Assembly (NCBI GenBank): GCA_024036415.1
Contig: JAMWET010001098.1
Span: 241,501-305,500, forward strand
DNA from: Prochilodus magdalenae
Taxonomy: Eukaryota > Chordata > Actinopteri > Characiformes > Prochilodontidae
Length of the DNA: 64,000 nt
Reading direction: 5' to 3'
Within the stretch, counting starts at the first letter, position 1; each line of letters starts with the position of its first letter. Positions 1 to 58,081 of the stretch are shown here, one piece after another. The notes under the pieces were generated by a model, which saw only the letters and a program-made list of their open reading frames with translations, ran no database searches and was not told the origin of the DNA. Both the position numbers and the translations under genes were made by a program.

Positions 1-45664
<45,664 letters not shown>

Positions 45665-48600
45665 GTCTCCACTCTGAGGGCACCTAAATCTTCAGTCCAT
45701 TCAGGACGGTGGGGTGGATACTATGAAAGAACAATGAAATAAGAAAACATTAGAGCTAATAACATGTCACTGTTCAGCATATAACACAAGACAGAGGCCA
45801 GGAATACATACAGCAGAACCTGATACCCGAAGATCGTATCCCTTCCAAGCACCACATACTGAAGGTTTGCTAGACCTACAACAGGTAAAGCTATTGCACA
45901 TGCATGCACAGGTGACTGTATTTGTGTGAAGGTCTGTGTTTTTATATGACTCCTCCTTTAATGGTTAACCAGAGTAGGAAAGTCCCACAACAGAAAGTGC
46001 ATCCTTAACGCCATTGGATCACAACAGTAATATAATACTGGAAGTGGATTATGCTGCTCTGATCTCTGGGACATTCTATAAACGAGTCAATTTAGCATGC
46101 TGCCTTCATTGAACTGCCTTCATTGTCATTCAGGTGATGCGAGTAATGGAAATTCAACTAAATCTGTCTTTGTGATTTCCGCTCAATCAGTAAACCCTCT
46201 CTAAACAGTCCAGCTTTTTTCCATTACCTGTATTATCCTTTCCATTTTGGTGTTTTCTTACATAACAACCTAATGCTAATTTTGGTGAACACATTTAAGT
46301 ATCCACTAATAATTCAAACAACAGCCTAAGAGCCTGGTGTTTGTGAACTGTTTGTTATAACAGACCATTTCAAACCTCGAACTGTGAGCTTTTTTTCCAC
46401 TGTGCCAATTATTACTGGTGTAGGAACCGGGGAGCAGTGGGAGGAAAATCTGTAACCTTTCAGATTTGAAAATCACCTTTTAGATTTGATTATCATGAAA
46501 ATCGTGGTTAAATACTGTCCAGATTCCACAAACTTCAACCTCATATCTTATGAGTGGCGTGACCGCACATCACTACTTTACAGCAAAGCTTTTCTGATGA
46601 TTTGTACAACCCTATCAAAATGTCCTGCCATTTACAGGAGGGATTCTACACAACTGTATTTTCATGGCATGAATAACCTTAATCAACGAAGCAAACCAGC
46701 ATCAAAACCACAGTTTTAAACGTACTTTTTTATTTTGTTTGTCCTTTTTCACCTTAAATAGTGAAACCTTCTGGCACCTGAGGTCTTTTAATAACTGCTG
46801 CATCATTTAAGGTGGAACAGGAAATAGGTAGGCATAATCGTTTGATAATCTCAATGTCCTTATCAGAAATGTTCCCAGCATTAAAGAATAAACAGGATAT
46901 CCTCGCAGCTTAAATCAGCTTATCGGGGGGGAAGAAGTTATATTAACAGTCTGTAATAAATGAACATTAAAAACACTACCAACACTTAAACTGCTTAAAC
47001 AGCTCATGGAAAACATGGTGCCACCTTTTGTGTTCAAGAATATTAGATATGGTTATATAAGATATGATTATATAGTTCATGCAAACAAAAAGTGAAGTGT
47101 TGCTACTCTTTATTTTGGTTTTTCAAAATAAAACTTGGTGAAATGACTTCAGTTTGTGCATCAGTACAGTTTCTTTACATACGAACTATGCAGCAGTAAT
47201 ACTGATAGCCATGAGAACTTTGGTCACTACACCTGTGATTTAAAATTCGGAAACCTTTTCGTCCCCAGTGCCATACAAATAGTCACGATAGCCAATTCAG
47301 TCATGTCTTACTATAAAAATAAGTTACTATGATGCTGCAAAGCCACATTCCTCTGCAAAATGTGCACCATTCCTTTGAAACATGCTTACACAGCAACCCC
47401 TTTGACTGCCTGATGAGGGTTCTGGCAATTTGGGAAATCTACAGCCTGTAATTGCTGCATTACTGATGATGCACTAAACTGCTTTCTGAAATGGGAGCAG
47501 TTTGTATTCCTTAGTTGTGATTGGGTGTGAAGAGTGTGGGGTTGGCGCCAGAGTTGGCAGACTCCCGAGAGGCTTATGAGGTTAGTACCTTTTATACAAG
47601 CACGGTTCTAAGAGTGATTACTAAACACATGCTAGAATCTCAGTGTACACTTCCAGTGTGCAGAGAAAGTGCAGCTGTTAAATACTGCCATAGTAAACAC
47701 AGGACACGCGACTCATGCAGAATTACTCATAGACACACTCATGTGCTAATGCTATTAGGAAGGCAAATACCCTGTGTGACCCCCAGCGTGTAACATGCAC
47801 ACATGGCCTATGTGTTCAGGTCAGGTTGGGTTTAGGTTTGTTAGAGCTCACAATAGTAAAGAATCTACATCCCTATGCCAAAGAACAATCTTCGGCACGC
47901 ATTTATGAAGAGATATTTCTGAGGACAAGATAAAATGCTTGCATAAGGAAGGTCAAAAGGAAAATAAATGGCTGCGCTTAAAACACATATAACACAGAAG
48001 ATCTGGTAGACCACCAAAACTGTCCCCATCAGCAAAACACCACTTAAAGATTTCGTCTGTGAGATTAACTGAGCTCCACTTTCTGGAAAAAAAAAAAAAG
48101 AAAAAAGAAAAAAAAAGGATGTGCAGCTGCTGACGCCCTTACTGAGAAAAGATGAAAAAGAAGAACATTTGCAAACCAACAAAGAAACTGTTCCTCACAA
48201 TGAAGTCAATGAACTGACCACCCCAGAGTCCAGACTGCAACATTGGATGTGTTCGGCATAACTTAAACTATGAGAAGCAGTAGCTGCAACCAACTGCCTG
48301 TCTGTGTCCACAGGTGGCTTCTGTGTGATCAGTGCGATCTCTCAAACCAGCAAATCAGAGCAGAGTTCATCAGATTACTCTTGAGGTCACCTAGAACTCA
48401 AAACAGTTTCATTCTAGGGCCAAATCATAGAGCTCACATGCTGTCTATGCAGACTTTAGAAAGCCATTTAAAATAGTGAATAATAATTTCCTGGCACCTT
48501 CAGATGAGGCAGGCTTTTTGGTGCCTGCACAGAGCTGTAAGCGATTCAAAGGTTTTAAACTCATCAGTATTTAAAGGACCAGCGATAGTTCTCGCTTATT

Positions 48601-48850
48601 CATAGAAACACATACCTGCTGTGAGCTGGCATTTTAATCACAACAGCCATTGCCAAACAGCTATGGAAAGGACTGGTGGGTGAACAGTAACTGCTATCCC
48701 AGGCTGCTCTTTCTAGTGTTGCCAGCAGCATGACATGAAGAGGGAACAACTGCTGTAGGACACATTCAGTACTCATAACCTGTAGGCCATGTACCATCTC
48801 ACAATCACATGCAGTTGAGAGAGCAACAGTGGGACTGCCTGAGAGTGTGA

Positions 48851-48960
48851 GTGAGCATATGAAAGAGAGAGGGAAAGCTAGAGAGAGAGCGAGAGCTAGA
48901 GGGAGAGAGAGAGTGAGAGCTAGAGAGAGAGAGAAAGAGAGAGCTAGAGAGAGAGAGAGC
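48851..48960. repeat. GA-rich simple repeat
   Basis: AGAGAGAG runs broken by AGCTAGAG words, about 110 bp. The minus-strand open frame over it (LSLSLALSFSLSL) is an artefact. Confidence 0.9.
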
Positions 48961-50355
48961 AAGAGCTGGAAGGAATCTGCAGGGTCTGAAAATAGGACGC
49001 ACTGATCTACCACGTACGATTCTGAGTGGCAGGCAACACTTGCTGTGTGTGTACGTGAGGGTTATGAATCTGGATCACCTTCATTTACCCTAATTCACCT
49101 TAGCAAGCCTGCCCACTGTATTGTTTTGCCATTTGACCGCATGGCAACCTGGCGTTGTATATGCAAGGCCAGGCCTTTTAAGGTTTATGTTTGAAACTAG
49201 ACCCTCCCCAAACAGGCTCATAGACACTACTATATTATTATATGGTGCAGATTAGCTAAAAATCAAATATGCAGCTGAAACCCCCTTTACTAGTGAAAAA
49301 AATGCTTCACTAATGTAAGTAAGAAATGAGCAGAGCGGAGGATGTGGCACCTGCTATACACATCTTATAGCCTCTTCTTTAAAAAAATAAAACCTGGGAG
49401 AATTTCAGGAGTCAAAGCCCTATTAGAGCTGCATTCATTTTCTCCATGGAAGCGTCTTTATTTCCCCAAATTACCACGTCAGCATTATGCAACAGGCGTG
49501 ACATTCAAATAACAATAACAATACAGTGAACAGCCACCTCAGTGCCACAGTCCTCTAGCAATTATAGAAGGCCTTTTAGGAATTATTACTGACTTTAAAA
49601 TACCACACGCACTGAAGGTTAGAGCTGTTTCTTGTCTCAGCATCATCAGTGCAATATGTGTAGCCTATGTATGATGATACCATCACAGGATGTACAAAGT
49701 CAAGTAAGGCAAAGTCATGTTACAACTTCTTTACTGTTCTACAAAAGTAGAATTGGCACGGTTCTCTTTTTCCATGAGAGAAGCCAACGCCAATGTTCTT
49801 GGATATGTTCCTAGAGGAGATATATGGTGCTTGCTTTTGTGTTTGGTCCACTGAAACTAAAGTTATTGCATTAAAAGTTTATTATTAAAAAATTCCTGTT
49901 AAGAAGTCACTTTTCAGCATATTTCTATTTCTATACAGATGCATCCCCCTCTCTGTCCTCCCCTACGAAATCACCCCAATCATTCTAATAATTAATTCAT
50001 TCCAAATACAGCTTTCCAAGTCATCTACTGAAAAATACTGAATTGTTTTATATTGCAATATATATCACATAAGGAAAAATACTGCAATGTTATTTTTCCC
50101 CAATATTCAGATTTTGCCAGGAATAACTATAAATTAAATAACCTACCAAACAAATTAAATACTAATCCAGGTTGAATATGGCTTCAACCTTCTCCCTCAA
50201 AGTGAAACTGTATCAGGTCACCTGGATTCAGGTGAAGAGTTTACTTATTAAACCATTCATTTCTCCGCCCTCTCTGTCACTTTCATTCTGTGGAGGTTTG
50301 TATTTCAGGCACACTCACTTTAGAAGCACCTCCTTATTTTGGACTCCTTGTACAT

Positions 50356-50400
50356 TAACATTTAAGGCATTTAGCAGACGCTCTTATCCAGAGCGACTTA
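50356..50400 (-). repeat. fish SINE/LINE 3' tail
   Basis: Reverse complement contains GGATAAGAGCGTCTGCTAAA, the conserved tail shared by several fish SINEs and their partner LINEs. A second copy, in the plus sense, is at 63670-63725. Confidence 0.65.
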
Positions 50401-50664
50401 AAACCGCGCTTAGTGTTCTGTTGGATAATATTCCAGCTAGTAGAGGAAGTTTAGAGTCTAAACCTTAAACCGCACAGGGGGCCAGTGCTGGTACCTAGAG
50501 AAAGGTCATTATAAGTGCAACACAACACACATTGACAAAGGTCATTATAAGTGCAATATATCGTCCATTTTATCAGCTCCACTGACAATATAGGAACACT
50601 TCTACCATTTTACAATTACAGACTGTAGTTCATCAGTTTCACTGTATATTTTATTATGAGGTTT

Positions 50665-51025
50665 ACCACAGAGCAGGTACTATGTGGGTGGCAGATCATT
50701 CTCAGCACCACAGTGACATTGATGTGGTGATGGTGTTTTAGTGTGTGTTGCGCTGTGTTTGTGTGGATCAGCCACAGCAGTGCTGCTTCAGTGTTTAAAC
50801 ACTGTGTCCACTCACTGTCCACTCTAATAAACACTTGTACACTTTGCAGTAGGAGTGTGAGGTCAGAGACGATAGCTCATCTACTGCTGCACAGTTCCTG
50901 TTAGTTATCCTCTAGTAGGACATTGACCACTGAATACAATTGGCCGCATATTTCAGCTGTGAACTTTTCTCAGTCCAGCAGTGACACTAAGGTGTGTAAA
51001 ACTCCAGTAGCACTGCTGTGTGGTC
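50665..51025. repeat. dispersed fish repeat, second copy
   Basis: Contains CACAGAGCAGGTACTATGTG, GTGTCCACTCACTGTCCACT, GACGATAGCTCATCTACTGC and CAGTCCAGCAGTGACACTAA, in the same order as the copy at 11310-12245 but without the LTR insertion. Confidence 0.75.
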
Positions 51026-52446
51026 CTGACCTTTGAAGAACAGGGTGATAAGAATAGGGAATAACAAAGAATGCAGAGAAAAGATAGACAACAGTCTGTA
51101 ACTGTAATTGCACTGCGAAGTGCTCCTATGTGGTAAGTGGATAAGTAGTGTAGACACAAGGTATGTACTCATAATAAGGTGTCTTCACCAGAGATGAAAC
51201 GTACCAGTTGCAGTATATATACACATTAGCTTCGCTTTAATGCATGCAGTATTTGTGAACACATCTAAATGGGCAGTAGAACAGCACGCAAACAGCATGA
51301 CTACAACATCTCTACTAAGCAGACCAGACCAACCACTGCTAGGTGCAGCAGGAGCAAAACATGGGTGTGGAAGAGACTGATTATCAAGCTACAAAAGAAA
51401 CATTACTCATTCCAGCTAATTCAAGGATGGGCTTGTCTCTGCACATTGCGGACTTGCAGAAGCAGACACAACCAAATTAATGAATAATGAAAGAACAGGT
51501 TACGCAACAGGCTGGGCATCTGCTTAGTTCCAATCCTGCCTAGATCTTCTGTTCTCATTAGAACACATAGAATCAGAATAGTTGATATGAAGCATTTACC
51601 ATCATATATTCATCCCAAACTTTCCAACCAAAGCACACAGCCAACTTTCCAACACAGGACAGACCTATGTGCTACAACTACAGGTCCCCTGGCTTCAGTG
51701 AGCACTGGCCATAGTGACAGTAATGGTCGGGTTAAATGTTATGACTGGAAACACACAGGCAACAATAATACTGACACCTGGAATCTGGGTGGGCCTGCAG
51801 TTGTTGGTAAATTTACTTAATGCATATACAAGGCATCTGACCCTGGCAGCACAAGAGGTCAGTGATGACAGGCGTCAATCCTCCATCCTGGTGCTGCTTC
51901 AAAGCCTCCTGCAGGGCCAAGAAGCAGCATGCAAGAAGCTTGAAAGCCGTGTTGAGTTCATGAACTATTTTTATTTCATAAGTTGTTATCACTAAGTTAT
52001 ATTTCGCAAAATAAGATTTCACCATTCAGCCCTAAATACCAGAGCTTGAGCTCCAGTTTGGCATCAGCTCTACAGCTTCTTGCAGAATTGCAGAATCCTC
52101 TTTACTCCAGCTTTTCCCTGGTTGAAGCTGAAGTGTGACCAAAGATGGGCTTTAGGGTCGTGGCTGCCCAGGCGGTCTCATCAACTATGCATGTGAGAAA
52201 CAGCTGAAATGAAGTTTTCCTGAATTACTGCATTAACTCTTAAAGAGCCGGCAGTGCAGGTCTGAACCGTGCTGTGTGGCCCAGCGGTATGACGCTTCAC
52301 CTTCAACATACACACTTTCACGTCTAAACCGGCTACGAGTGAAGAGACTGTACACCTGACCGTGGAGCGACACACACCTGATAAAAGTGTCTCTGCACTC
52401 AGACACGAACAGAAACCACCAAGAAACCAGTACCAAAGCTACTCAC

Positions 52447-52640
52447 GGATTAAACGAGCAGTACTGCTTACGGAAGCCTGAGGGTACTCACGGAGCCCGT
52501 CGTATTCCGGGTTGTTTAGTGGCAGATCTGTTTTCTAACTCCTGCAGAACCTGGGGAGATGGAGAACAGCAGAAACTCGCTGTCACTAGCGCGCCGAGTA
52601 CAAACGCAGCCCCGCCCATCGAAGTGATGGAGGCGTTTTA
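52447..52640 (-). promoter_or_regulatory. syne2: probable syne2 promoter and non-coding first exon
   Basis: This is a GC- and CpG-richer island with a CCCCGCCC box, lying upstream of the coding exons. Two good minus-strand splice donors (GTGAGTA) abut positions 52447 and 52492, so exon 1 could end at either. No conserved open frame is visible, so the exon is inferred to be 5' UTR. The transcription start cannot be fixed from sequence alone. A separate upstream promoter further left or right is possible. Confidence 0.45.
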
Positions 52641-53029
52641 GCTCTGCCCCGTCTGACGCAACTAGCCTCCTGCACTGGGATAGGTTGACGCTAAAAACCG
52701 GCTTGAAGTTTAAATCTGAATTTCAGTTTTTATTCTAGCCCTCTGGTGTCATGTGTATCAAACCCACAAAATAATAAACCAACAGTATGTAGATTTAATG
52801 GCTAAATACTTTTTATGAACTTAAAACACAACGAAGTGCCGTCTTCAAAGAGGGCGTGGACATGCAAATGAGCTCTCATGAACTTTATAGTGTTGTTCTT
52901 CTAGTTATCATCTGTAAATAAATGAAATAATATATACAGTAAGTTATATACCTGAAATGAAATCACTGAAATAATAAAGCAGATTTTATATAATACGTAC
53001 ACAAAATTCCAGAATCAAAACAGATTCCA

Positions 53030-53330
53030 GACCCCCGTTCCTGGGCAAAAGTATGTGACCCTTCAGGATTAGCAGTTAACTCGAAGGTGACATATGGACT
53101 TGTGATGCGTGACGACAAACGTTCATCTTGGTGCTGATTACGGTGCCTCCACACACGGGAACGTCGGTCGTCTCCACCCAGATAGAAGTGGAACTCGTCA
53201 CTGAAGATGACCCGCTGCCATTCTAAATCACTCTATGACGGTCTGGCACGCAACTGTTGCAGTCTTTGCCGATGATGACGTGCTGTTAAGAGCAGTCGTC
53301 ATAGCGACTTAGCGACATAGCGACATAGCG
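53030..53330 (-). mobile_element. Tc1-like transposase fragment
   Basis: Minus-strand frames read FSDEFHFYLGGDDRRSR, then VWRHRNQHQDERL, then SPYVTFELTANPEGSHTF, a Tc1 transposase central region. Only about 250-300 bp remain, with stops. Confidence 0.75.
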
Positions 53331-53356
53331 ATCTGTGCGCAAGTATTATATATAGA

Positions 53357-54750
53357 CACTGCTCAAAAAAATAAATAAATAAAGGGAACAATTAAACAAC
53401 ACAATATAACACTATAAGTAAATTAAACTTCTGTGAAATCAAACTGTCCACTTAGGAAGCAACACTGATTGACCATCAGTTTTACATGCTGTTGTGCAAA
53501 TGGAATAGACAACACGTGGAAATTACTGGCAATTAGCAAGACACTCAGTAAAGGAGTGGTTCTGCAGGTGGGGACCACAGACCACTTCTCAGTACCTATG
53601 CTTTCTGGCTGATGTATTGGTCACTGTTGAATGTTGGTGGTGCTTTCACACTCGTGGTAGCATGAGACGGACTACAACCCACACAAGTGGCTCAGGTAGT
53701 GCAGCTCATCCAGGATGGCACATCGATGCAAGCTGTGGCAAAAAGGTTTGCTGTGTCTGTCAGCGTAGTGTCCAGAGCCTGGAGGCGCTACCAGGAGACA
53801 GGCCAGTACACCAGGAGACGTGAAGGAGGCCATAGGAGGGCAACAACTCAGCAGCAGGACCCCTACCTCCGCATTTGTGCAAGGAAGAACAGGAGGAGCA
53901 CTGCCAGAGGCCTGCAAAATGACCTCCAGCAGGCCACAATTGTGCATGTGTCTGCACAAACGTTAGAAACCGACTTCATGAGGATGGTATGAGGGCCCGA
54001 CATCCACAGATGCAGGATGCTTGGCATTTGCCAGAGAACACCAGGATTGGCAAATTCGCCACTGGCACCCTGTGCTCTTCACAGATGAAAGCAGGTTCAC
54101 ACTGAGCACATGTGACAGATGTGACAGAGTCTGGGGACGCCGTGGAGAGCGATCTGCTGCCTGCAACATCCTTCAGCATGAACGGTTTGGCAGTGGGTCA
54201 GTAATGGTGTGGGGTGGCATTTCTTCAGAGGGCCGCACAGCCCTCCATGTGCTCGCCAGAGGTAGCCTGACTGCCATTAGGTACCGAGATGAGATCCTCA
54301 GACCCCTTGTGAGACCAAATGCTGGTGCACTTAGCCCTGGGTTCCTCCTAATGCAGGACAAGGCTAGACCTCATGTGGCTGGAGTGTGTCAGCAGTTCCC
54401 GTTCCCGCCCGTTCCCCAGACCTGAATCCGATTGAGCACATCTGGGACATCATGTCTCGCTCAATCCACCAACGTCACGTTGCATCACAGACTGTCCAGG
54501 AGTTGGCGGATGCTTTAGTCCAGGTCTGGGAGGAGATCCCTCAGGAGACCATCCGCCACCTCATCAGGAGCATGCCCACACATTGTAGGGAGGTCATACA
54601 GGCACGTGGAGGCCACACACAATACTGAGCCTCATATTGACTTGTTTTAAGGACATTACATCAAAGTTGGATCAGCCTGTAGTGTGTTTTTCCACTTTCG
54701 TTTTGTGTGTGACTCCAAATCCAGGCCTAAATTGGTTAATTTGAGCAGTG
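53357..54750 (+). mobile_element. broken Tc1-like transposon
   Basis: Short inverted ends CACTGCTCAAA and TTTGAGCAGTG next to TATA. The plus-strand transposase is split over several frames: [20 protein letters not shown] (HTH), HPVLFTDESRFTLSTCDR (first catalytic D), LLMQDKARPHVAGVCQQF (second D; K in the usual N position), and [20 protein letters not shown] (E). At least two deletions and a frameshift inactivate it. The right end is shortened. Confidence 0.88.
53687..54628 (+). pseudogene. Tc1-like transposase pseudogene
   Basis: Three plus-strand pieces, 53687-53992, 54021-54425 and 54386-54628, cover most of a ~340-residue transposase. Frame breaks lie near 53990-54020 (lost segment after the DNA-binding domain) and 54385-54420 (deletion just before SPDLNP). 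The usual N-terminal start lies in another frame upstream. Confidence 0.85.
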
Positions 54751-55029
54751 TATACATATGCATGCACATACAGAAGCATATATGCAATCATTTCTATTTC
54801 TAGATTTCTATTTTATCAGCTCTAGTGATAAGTATGGCAGACTGCACTAAATATAACCTGCTATATGCTTTGCTGGCTGAAATGTATAAAATGTATCTCA
54901 TTTTCATGCTAACATGTTTTAAATCTGTGTGAAGCTCTACAGACGGCCTGCACTGTTTAATAACTCGTAGGACACAAAAAGATCCATCGAGGATATTTCT
55001 GCACCGGGTAGAGAAACGCTACGCCATAC

Positions 55030-55343
55030 AGCCACAGTCCACTAGAGGGCGGTGTTGGCTGCTGCAATGCGGGGCGTTCACTCTGCTTCCAGGACAACAG
55101 GGGGCGATAAAGAGTATCTCTTATATCCCAGTCTTTGTCGAAGTCAGCTTCTCGTTCTACCACTTGTTGGAATTTACCAGTTCCACCTTAAATGGTGCAG
55201 CAGTTACATTCTGGCGCTTTACAGGAACGATATATCCGAAGAAGTAGCTGGCGAACGAGAAGCTAACCTCAGGGTCGCACTCCAGTCTTAAATCTCTTCC
55301 ATTTGCATTGCTGTACCCCTCTGCCCGATTATTTTAAGAAACG
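55030..55343 (+). promoter_or_regulatory. l3hypdh: likely l3hypdh promoter and 5' UTR
   Basis: CpG-containing sequence (GCGGTG, GCGGGGCG, AACGAGAAGC) just upstream of the ATG, without an evident TATA box. Inferred from position only. Confidence 0.4.
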
Positions 55344-55824
55344 ATGGAGTTTCCGAAGCTTCCACCCCAAGACGGATCCGTTTTGTCTGTGGTGGACATG
55401 CACACCGGAGGAGAGCCTTTACGCATCATCCTAAGCGGTTATCCAGATGTAACAGGGGACACTGTCCTTGCCAAACGGCGTTACGCACGAGAACATCTTG
55501 ACCAGTTTCGGAAAGTACTGATGTTCGAGCCCCGTGGTCACTATGATATGTATGGGGCCTTACTGGTCCAGAGTGAAATAGCAGAAGCGGACATGGGGGT
55601 TCTGTTCATGCACAACGAGGGCTACAGCACCATGTGTGGCCATGCTGTTATTGCGCTCGGCCGTTTCGCCGTAGACTACGGCTTTGTGAAGGCCCCGTCT
55701 TCACCAGAGACACAGATAAACATACACTGTCCATGCGGCTTGGTGAAGGCTTTTGTGGAGTATTCCAACGGGAAAACTGGAGCAGTGAGATTCCATAGTG
55801 TCCCTGCGTTTGCTTTTGCCACAG
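55344..55824 (+). CDS. l3hypdh: l3hypdh exon 1
   Basis: Residues 1-160, with MHTGGEPLRI, REHLDQFRKVLMFEPRGH, YDMYGALL and the catalytic MCGHA. Ends ACAG before GTGAAA, one base into the codon for D161. The open frame continues to a stop at 55928, but that is intron read-through. Confidence 0.95.
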
Positions 55825-57947
55825 GTGAAAAGTTGCATACACTGGGTGCATGGGAAACTGTTTCCAAAGTGGTTCCAGTGCAAACCCAGTTCCAAGATAG
55901 TTGGGGCAGTATGCTGATGAGCAAATAGATAATTTTGCTTATTCCAACAATGATGCCTGCAACATTTTCCAAAAAATCAGGGACAGGTGCATGTTTACCA
56001 CCCCGTTACACCACCTTCTTCCAATAATCCTAAATAATTCTGGCCTTGAAATGTAAACAGAGCTGTTGAGAGTGACTAGTCATAAAGTGATCAGCTGTAG
56101 AGAGACTGATTCTGATGTCTCTATAATGGTGATGGGAACCAGGGGTCAGCATGTCTACAGCACAAATGTAGCCCTTTTACCAACTATCCAAAACCACCAG
56201 GGGGCCGCAAGTGTTTGAGTCTCTCTCTCTCTATATATAAAATGTTGAAGATGGTAAAATAATGAAATATGTATTACACATATTGCTGTGTCCAAAGAAA
56301 AAACATCTCGCTTATTATGTATCATTTGAACCCAGCAGCTGCTGTTTACACTGGGTAAAAATATGATTATAAATGGACCAAAATTTCTTTGCGGGGGAAA
56401 AACAGTCTGGTGAATTAGGTTTCGCCCCCTCCCCTGTAAAGTTACCATTTTCTTTAACTTGGGGACATTTTTTTCATTTCAACCACCTCTTCGTGTATCC
56501 CTAGACCTTGAATGGATTGACCTACATTTAAGCCAAAAAATCAATTTCTAACCAATTTGTCTTGCCGATTTAGCATGCATTAAGGAAGCTCTCAACTCTT
56601 CAGACATCTGGCTTGCATCTTCAGCAGTGTGAATTCTGACTTGGTATTTTACAGATAACTACGCTGAATGACGTTACATTTCCATTTCAGCCATCTACAG
56701 TAATTATGTAGGCTTTATTTAAGAAATTGCTAGAGTTTATCTTTAAAAACCCTCTTAAGGGCTGAAGACACCAGTTGATCTGGGTTTTGAAAGTGAGGAA
56801 AACAGATTGACAGATTAACATTCTTGGTCAAGGAGGATCTACTGTATAATTTTTTACTGGCATTGCATATAGTGTCCCAAGCCTTTTGAAATTGGCTTCA
56901 ATTCCAGACAGTAAGTCATTAAAGGTAAAAGTTTACTATGTTTTGTTCTTTATTGATGGTCGTAAAGAGTCTAAAGGGCTTTATTCTCTCCTATCTTTGT
57001 AGATGTGAAAGTGACTGTACCCGGATATGGCGAAATCACAGTAGACATAAGCTACGGGGGAGCTCTGTATGCTTTTGTCAGCGCTGAAACGTTTGGAATG
57101 GATGTCAGTAAGTCCAGAACTAGAGATCTTGTGGACGTGGCCACTGCTGTGAGCAGTGCTGTCAAATCGCAGGTACAAGAGTACTCAGGAGGAAATGGTT
57201 CTAATGACATTACTTCATAGGGGCCCTCCAGCAGCTCTTAAGTTTTTGTTTAACAGGTGAAGTTACACCATCCTGTTAGTGAAGATCTAGCTTTCCTGTA
57301 TGGCACCATCCTCACTGACGGCAAAGACGACTTTTCTGATGAGCCCACGGCCAACATTTGTGTATTCGCTGATGCTCAGGTGAGATTCAGCTCTGTGTCT
57401 AACTTTGCAACTGATCTTGTCTGATCTTCTAATAGACAACAAGTTACTTGTATTTGAAACATTGCTTTTCATACTCAGCTGCAGTTTGTACCGGTCAAAG
57501 TGATGTTGGAGTTCAAAGCTGTGTCTATAGCTGATGGTTTATGCTTTCAGGTGGACAGGAGCCCCACTGGGTCAGGTGTGACTGCCCGCATCGCTCTGCA
57601 GTACCACAAAGGTCTGATCCAGCTGCACCAGACCCGGAGCTTTAAAAGCGGAACCACAGGAGCTGTATTCACAGGAAAGGCAGTTCAGGTACCCAAACAG
57701 CTCACTATTACAGAGTTACAATAACCAAATAACACCTATTTTGCTCAATACAATGGAAGTGTTAGTAGTGTTTGGAATGATTCAGCAGTACATGTGAATC
57801 AAAGTGGGCTTGTTTTTGAAGGAGACCACATGTGGGGACTTCAAGGCCGTGGTGGTTGAGGTTGCAGGTCATGCTTACTACAGTGGAGTGGCCAGCTTCA
57901 CTCTGGAGAATGATGACACCCTGAAGAATGGCTTCCTCCTCCGCTGA
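55344..57947 (+). CDS. l3hypdh: l3hypdh, trans-3-hydroxy-L-proline dehydratase (complete, five exons)
   Basis: A proline-racemase-family enzyme that dehydrates trans-3-hydroxy-L-proline to a pyrroline-carboxylate. It acts in the breakdown of collagen-derived hydroxyproline and is probably cytosolic. Exons: 55344-55824, 57003-57172, 57257-57379, 57551-57688, 57822-57947. Together they give 345 residues, against about 354 in human. The catalytic Cys98 lies in STMCGHAVIALGRFA. The second active-site position is Thr264 in RSPTGSGVTARIALQY, where racemases have Cys, so this is a dehydratase, not a racemase. The start in exon 1 is followed directly by the conserved VVDMHTGGEPLRI. All introns are GT-AG and in phase. 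Confidence 0.96.
55825..57002 (+). other. l3hypdh intron 1
   Basis: 1.2 kb, no recognised element apart from a short (CT)n/(TA)n run at 56220-56240. Confidence 0.6.
57003..57172 (+). CDS. l3hypdh: l3hypdh exon 2
   Basis: Residues 161-217, VKVTVPGYGEITVDISYGGA then LYAFVSAETFGMDVSKSRTR. YGGA-YAFV is a family signature. Phase 1-0, donor GTACAA. Confidence 0.95.
57257..57379 (+). CDS. l3hypdh: l3hypdh exon 3
   Basis: Residues 218-258, VKLHHPVSEDLAFLYGTILT then DGKDDFSDEPTANICVFADA. Phase 0-0, donor GTGAGA. Confidence 0.95.
57551..57688 (+). CDS. l3hypdh: l3hypdh exon 4
   Basis: Residues 259-304, starting VDRSPTGSGVTARIALQYHK. Holds the second active-site residue, Thr264. Phase 0-0, donor GTACCC. 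Confidence 0.96.
57822..57947 (+). CDS. l3hypdh: l3hypdh exon 5 with stop
   Basis: Residues 305-345, ETTCGDFKAVVVEVAGHAYY then SGVASFTLENDDTLKNGFLL. Ends Arg-stop. Phase 0 in. Confidence 0.95.
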   Translation, partial: ETTCGDFKAVVVEVAGHAYYSGVASFTLENDDTLKNGFLLR

Positions 57948-58075
57948 GCCTGCTATGATCCTAAGGCCAACACCTAATGAGCTGGAGTGAAATTCTCCAT
58001 TTCCAGTGCATTGTGCAACTGCAGGGGTCCACATGTTCCTTTGATCTGTATTTCTTTTACAAGAAATCAGTAGGC

Positions 58076-58081
58076 AATAAA
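58076..58081 (+). promoter_or_regulatory. l3hypdh: l3hypdh polyadenylation signal
   Basis: AATAAA, 129 bases after the stop codon. The first canonical signal downstream of the gene. Confidence 0.7.

Larger units (their letters stand above)
45721..52446 (-). other. syne2 intron 1 (about 6.7 kb)
   Basis: No exon recognised. It holds a Tc1-type fragment (48100-48300), a GA-rich tract (48851-48960), a SINE-like 3' tail (50356-50400) and the dispersed repeat at 50665-51025. Regulatory elements may be present but cannot be read from one sequence. Confidence 0.5.
52641..55343. other. intergenic region between syne2 and l3hypdh
   Basis: The 5' ends of the two genes point away from each other. Contains two Tc1 remnants. 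The final ~300 bp before the l3hypdh ATG presumably carry its promoter. Confidence 0.6.

Noticed and set aside
48600..49013. 137-codon minus-strand frame rich in L, S, A
   Set aside because: Most of it translates a GA-rich simple repeat; there are no splice signals or homologues.
55344..55928. A one-exon 194-residue l3hypdh-like protein
   Set aside because: The frame after 55824 is intron read-through; four further exons complete the family protein in phase.
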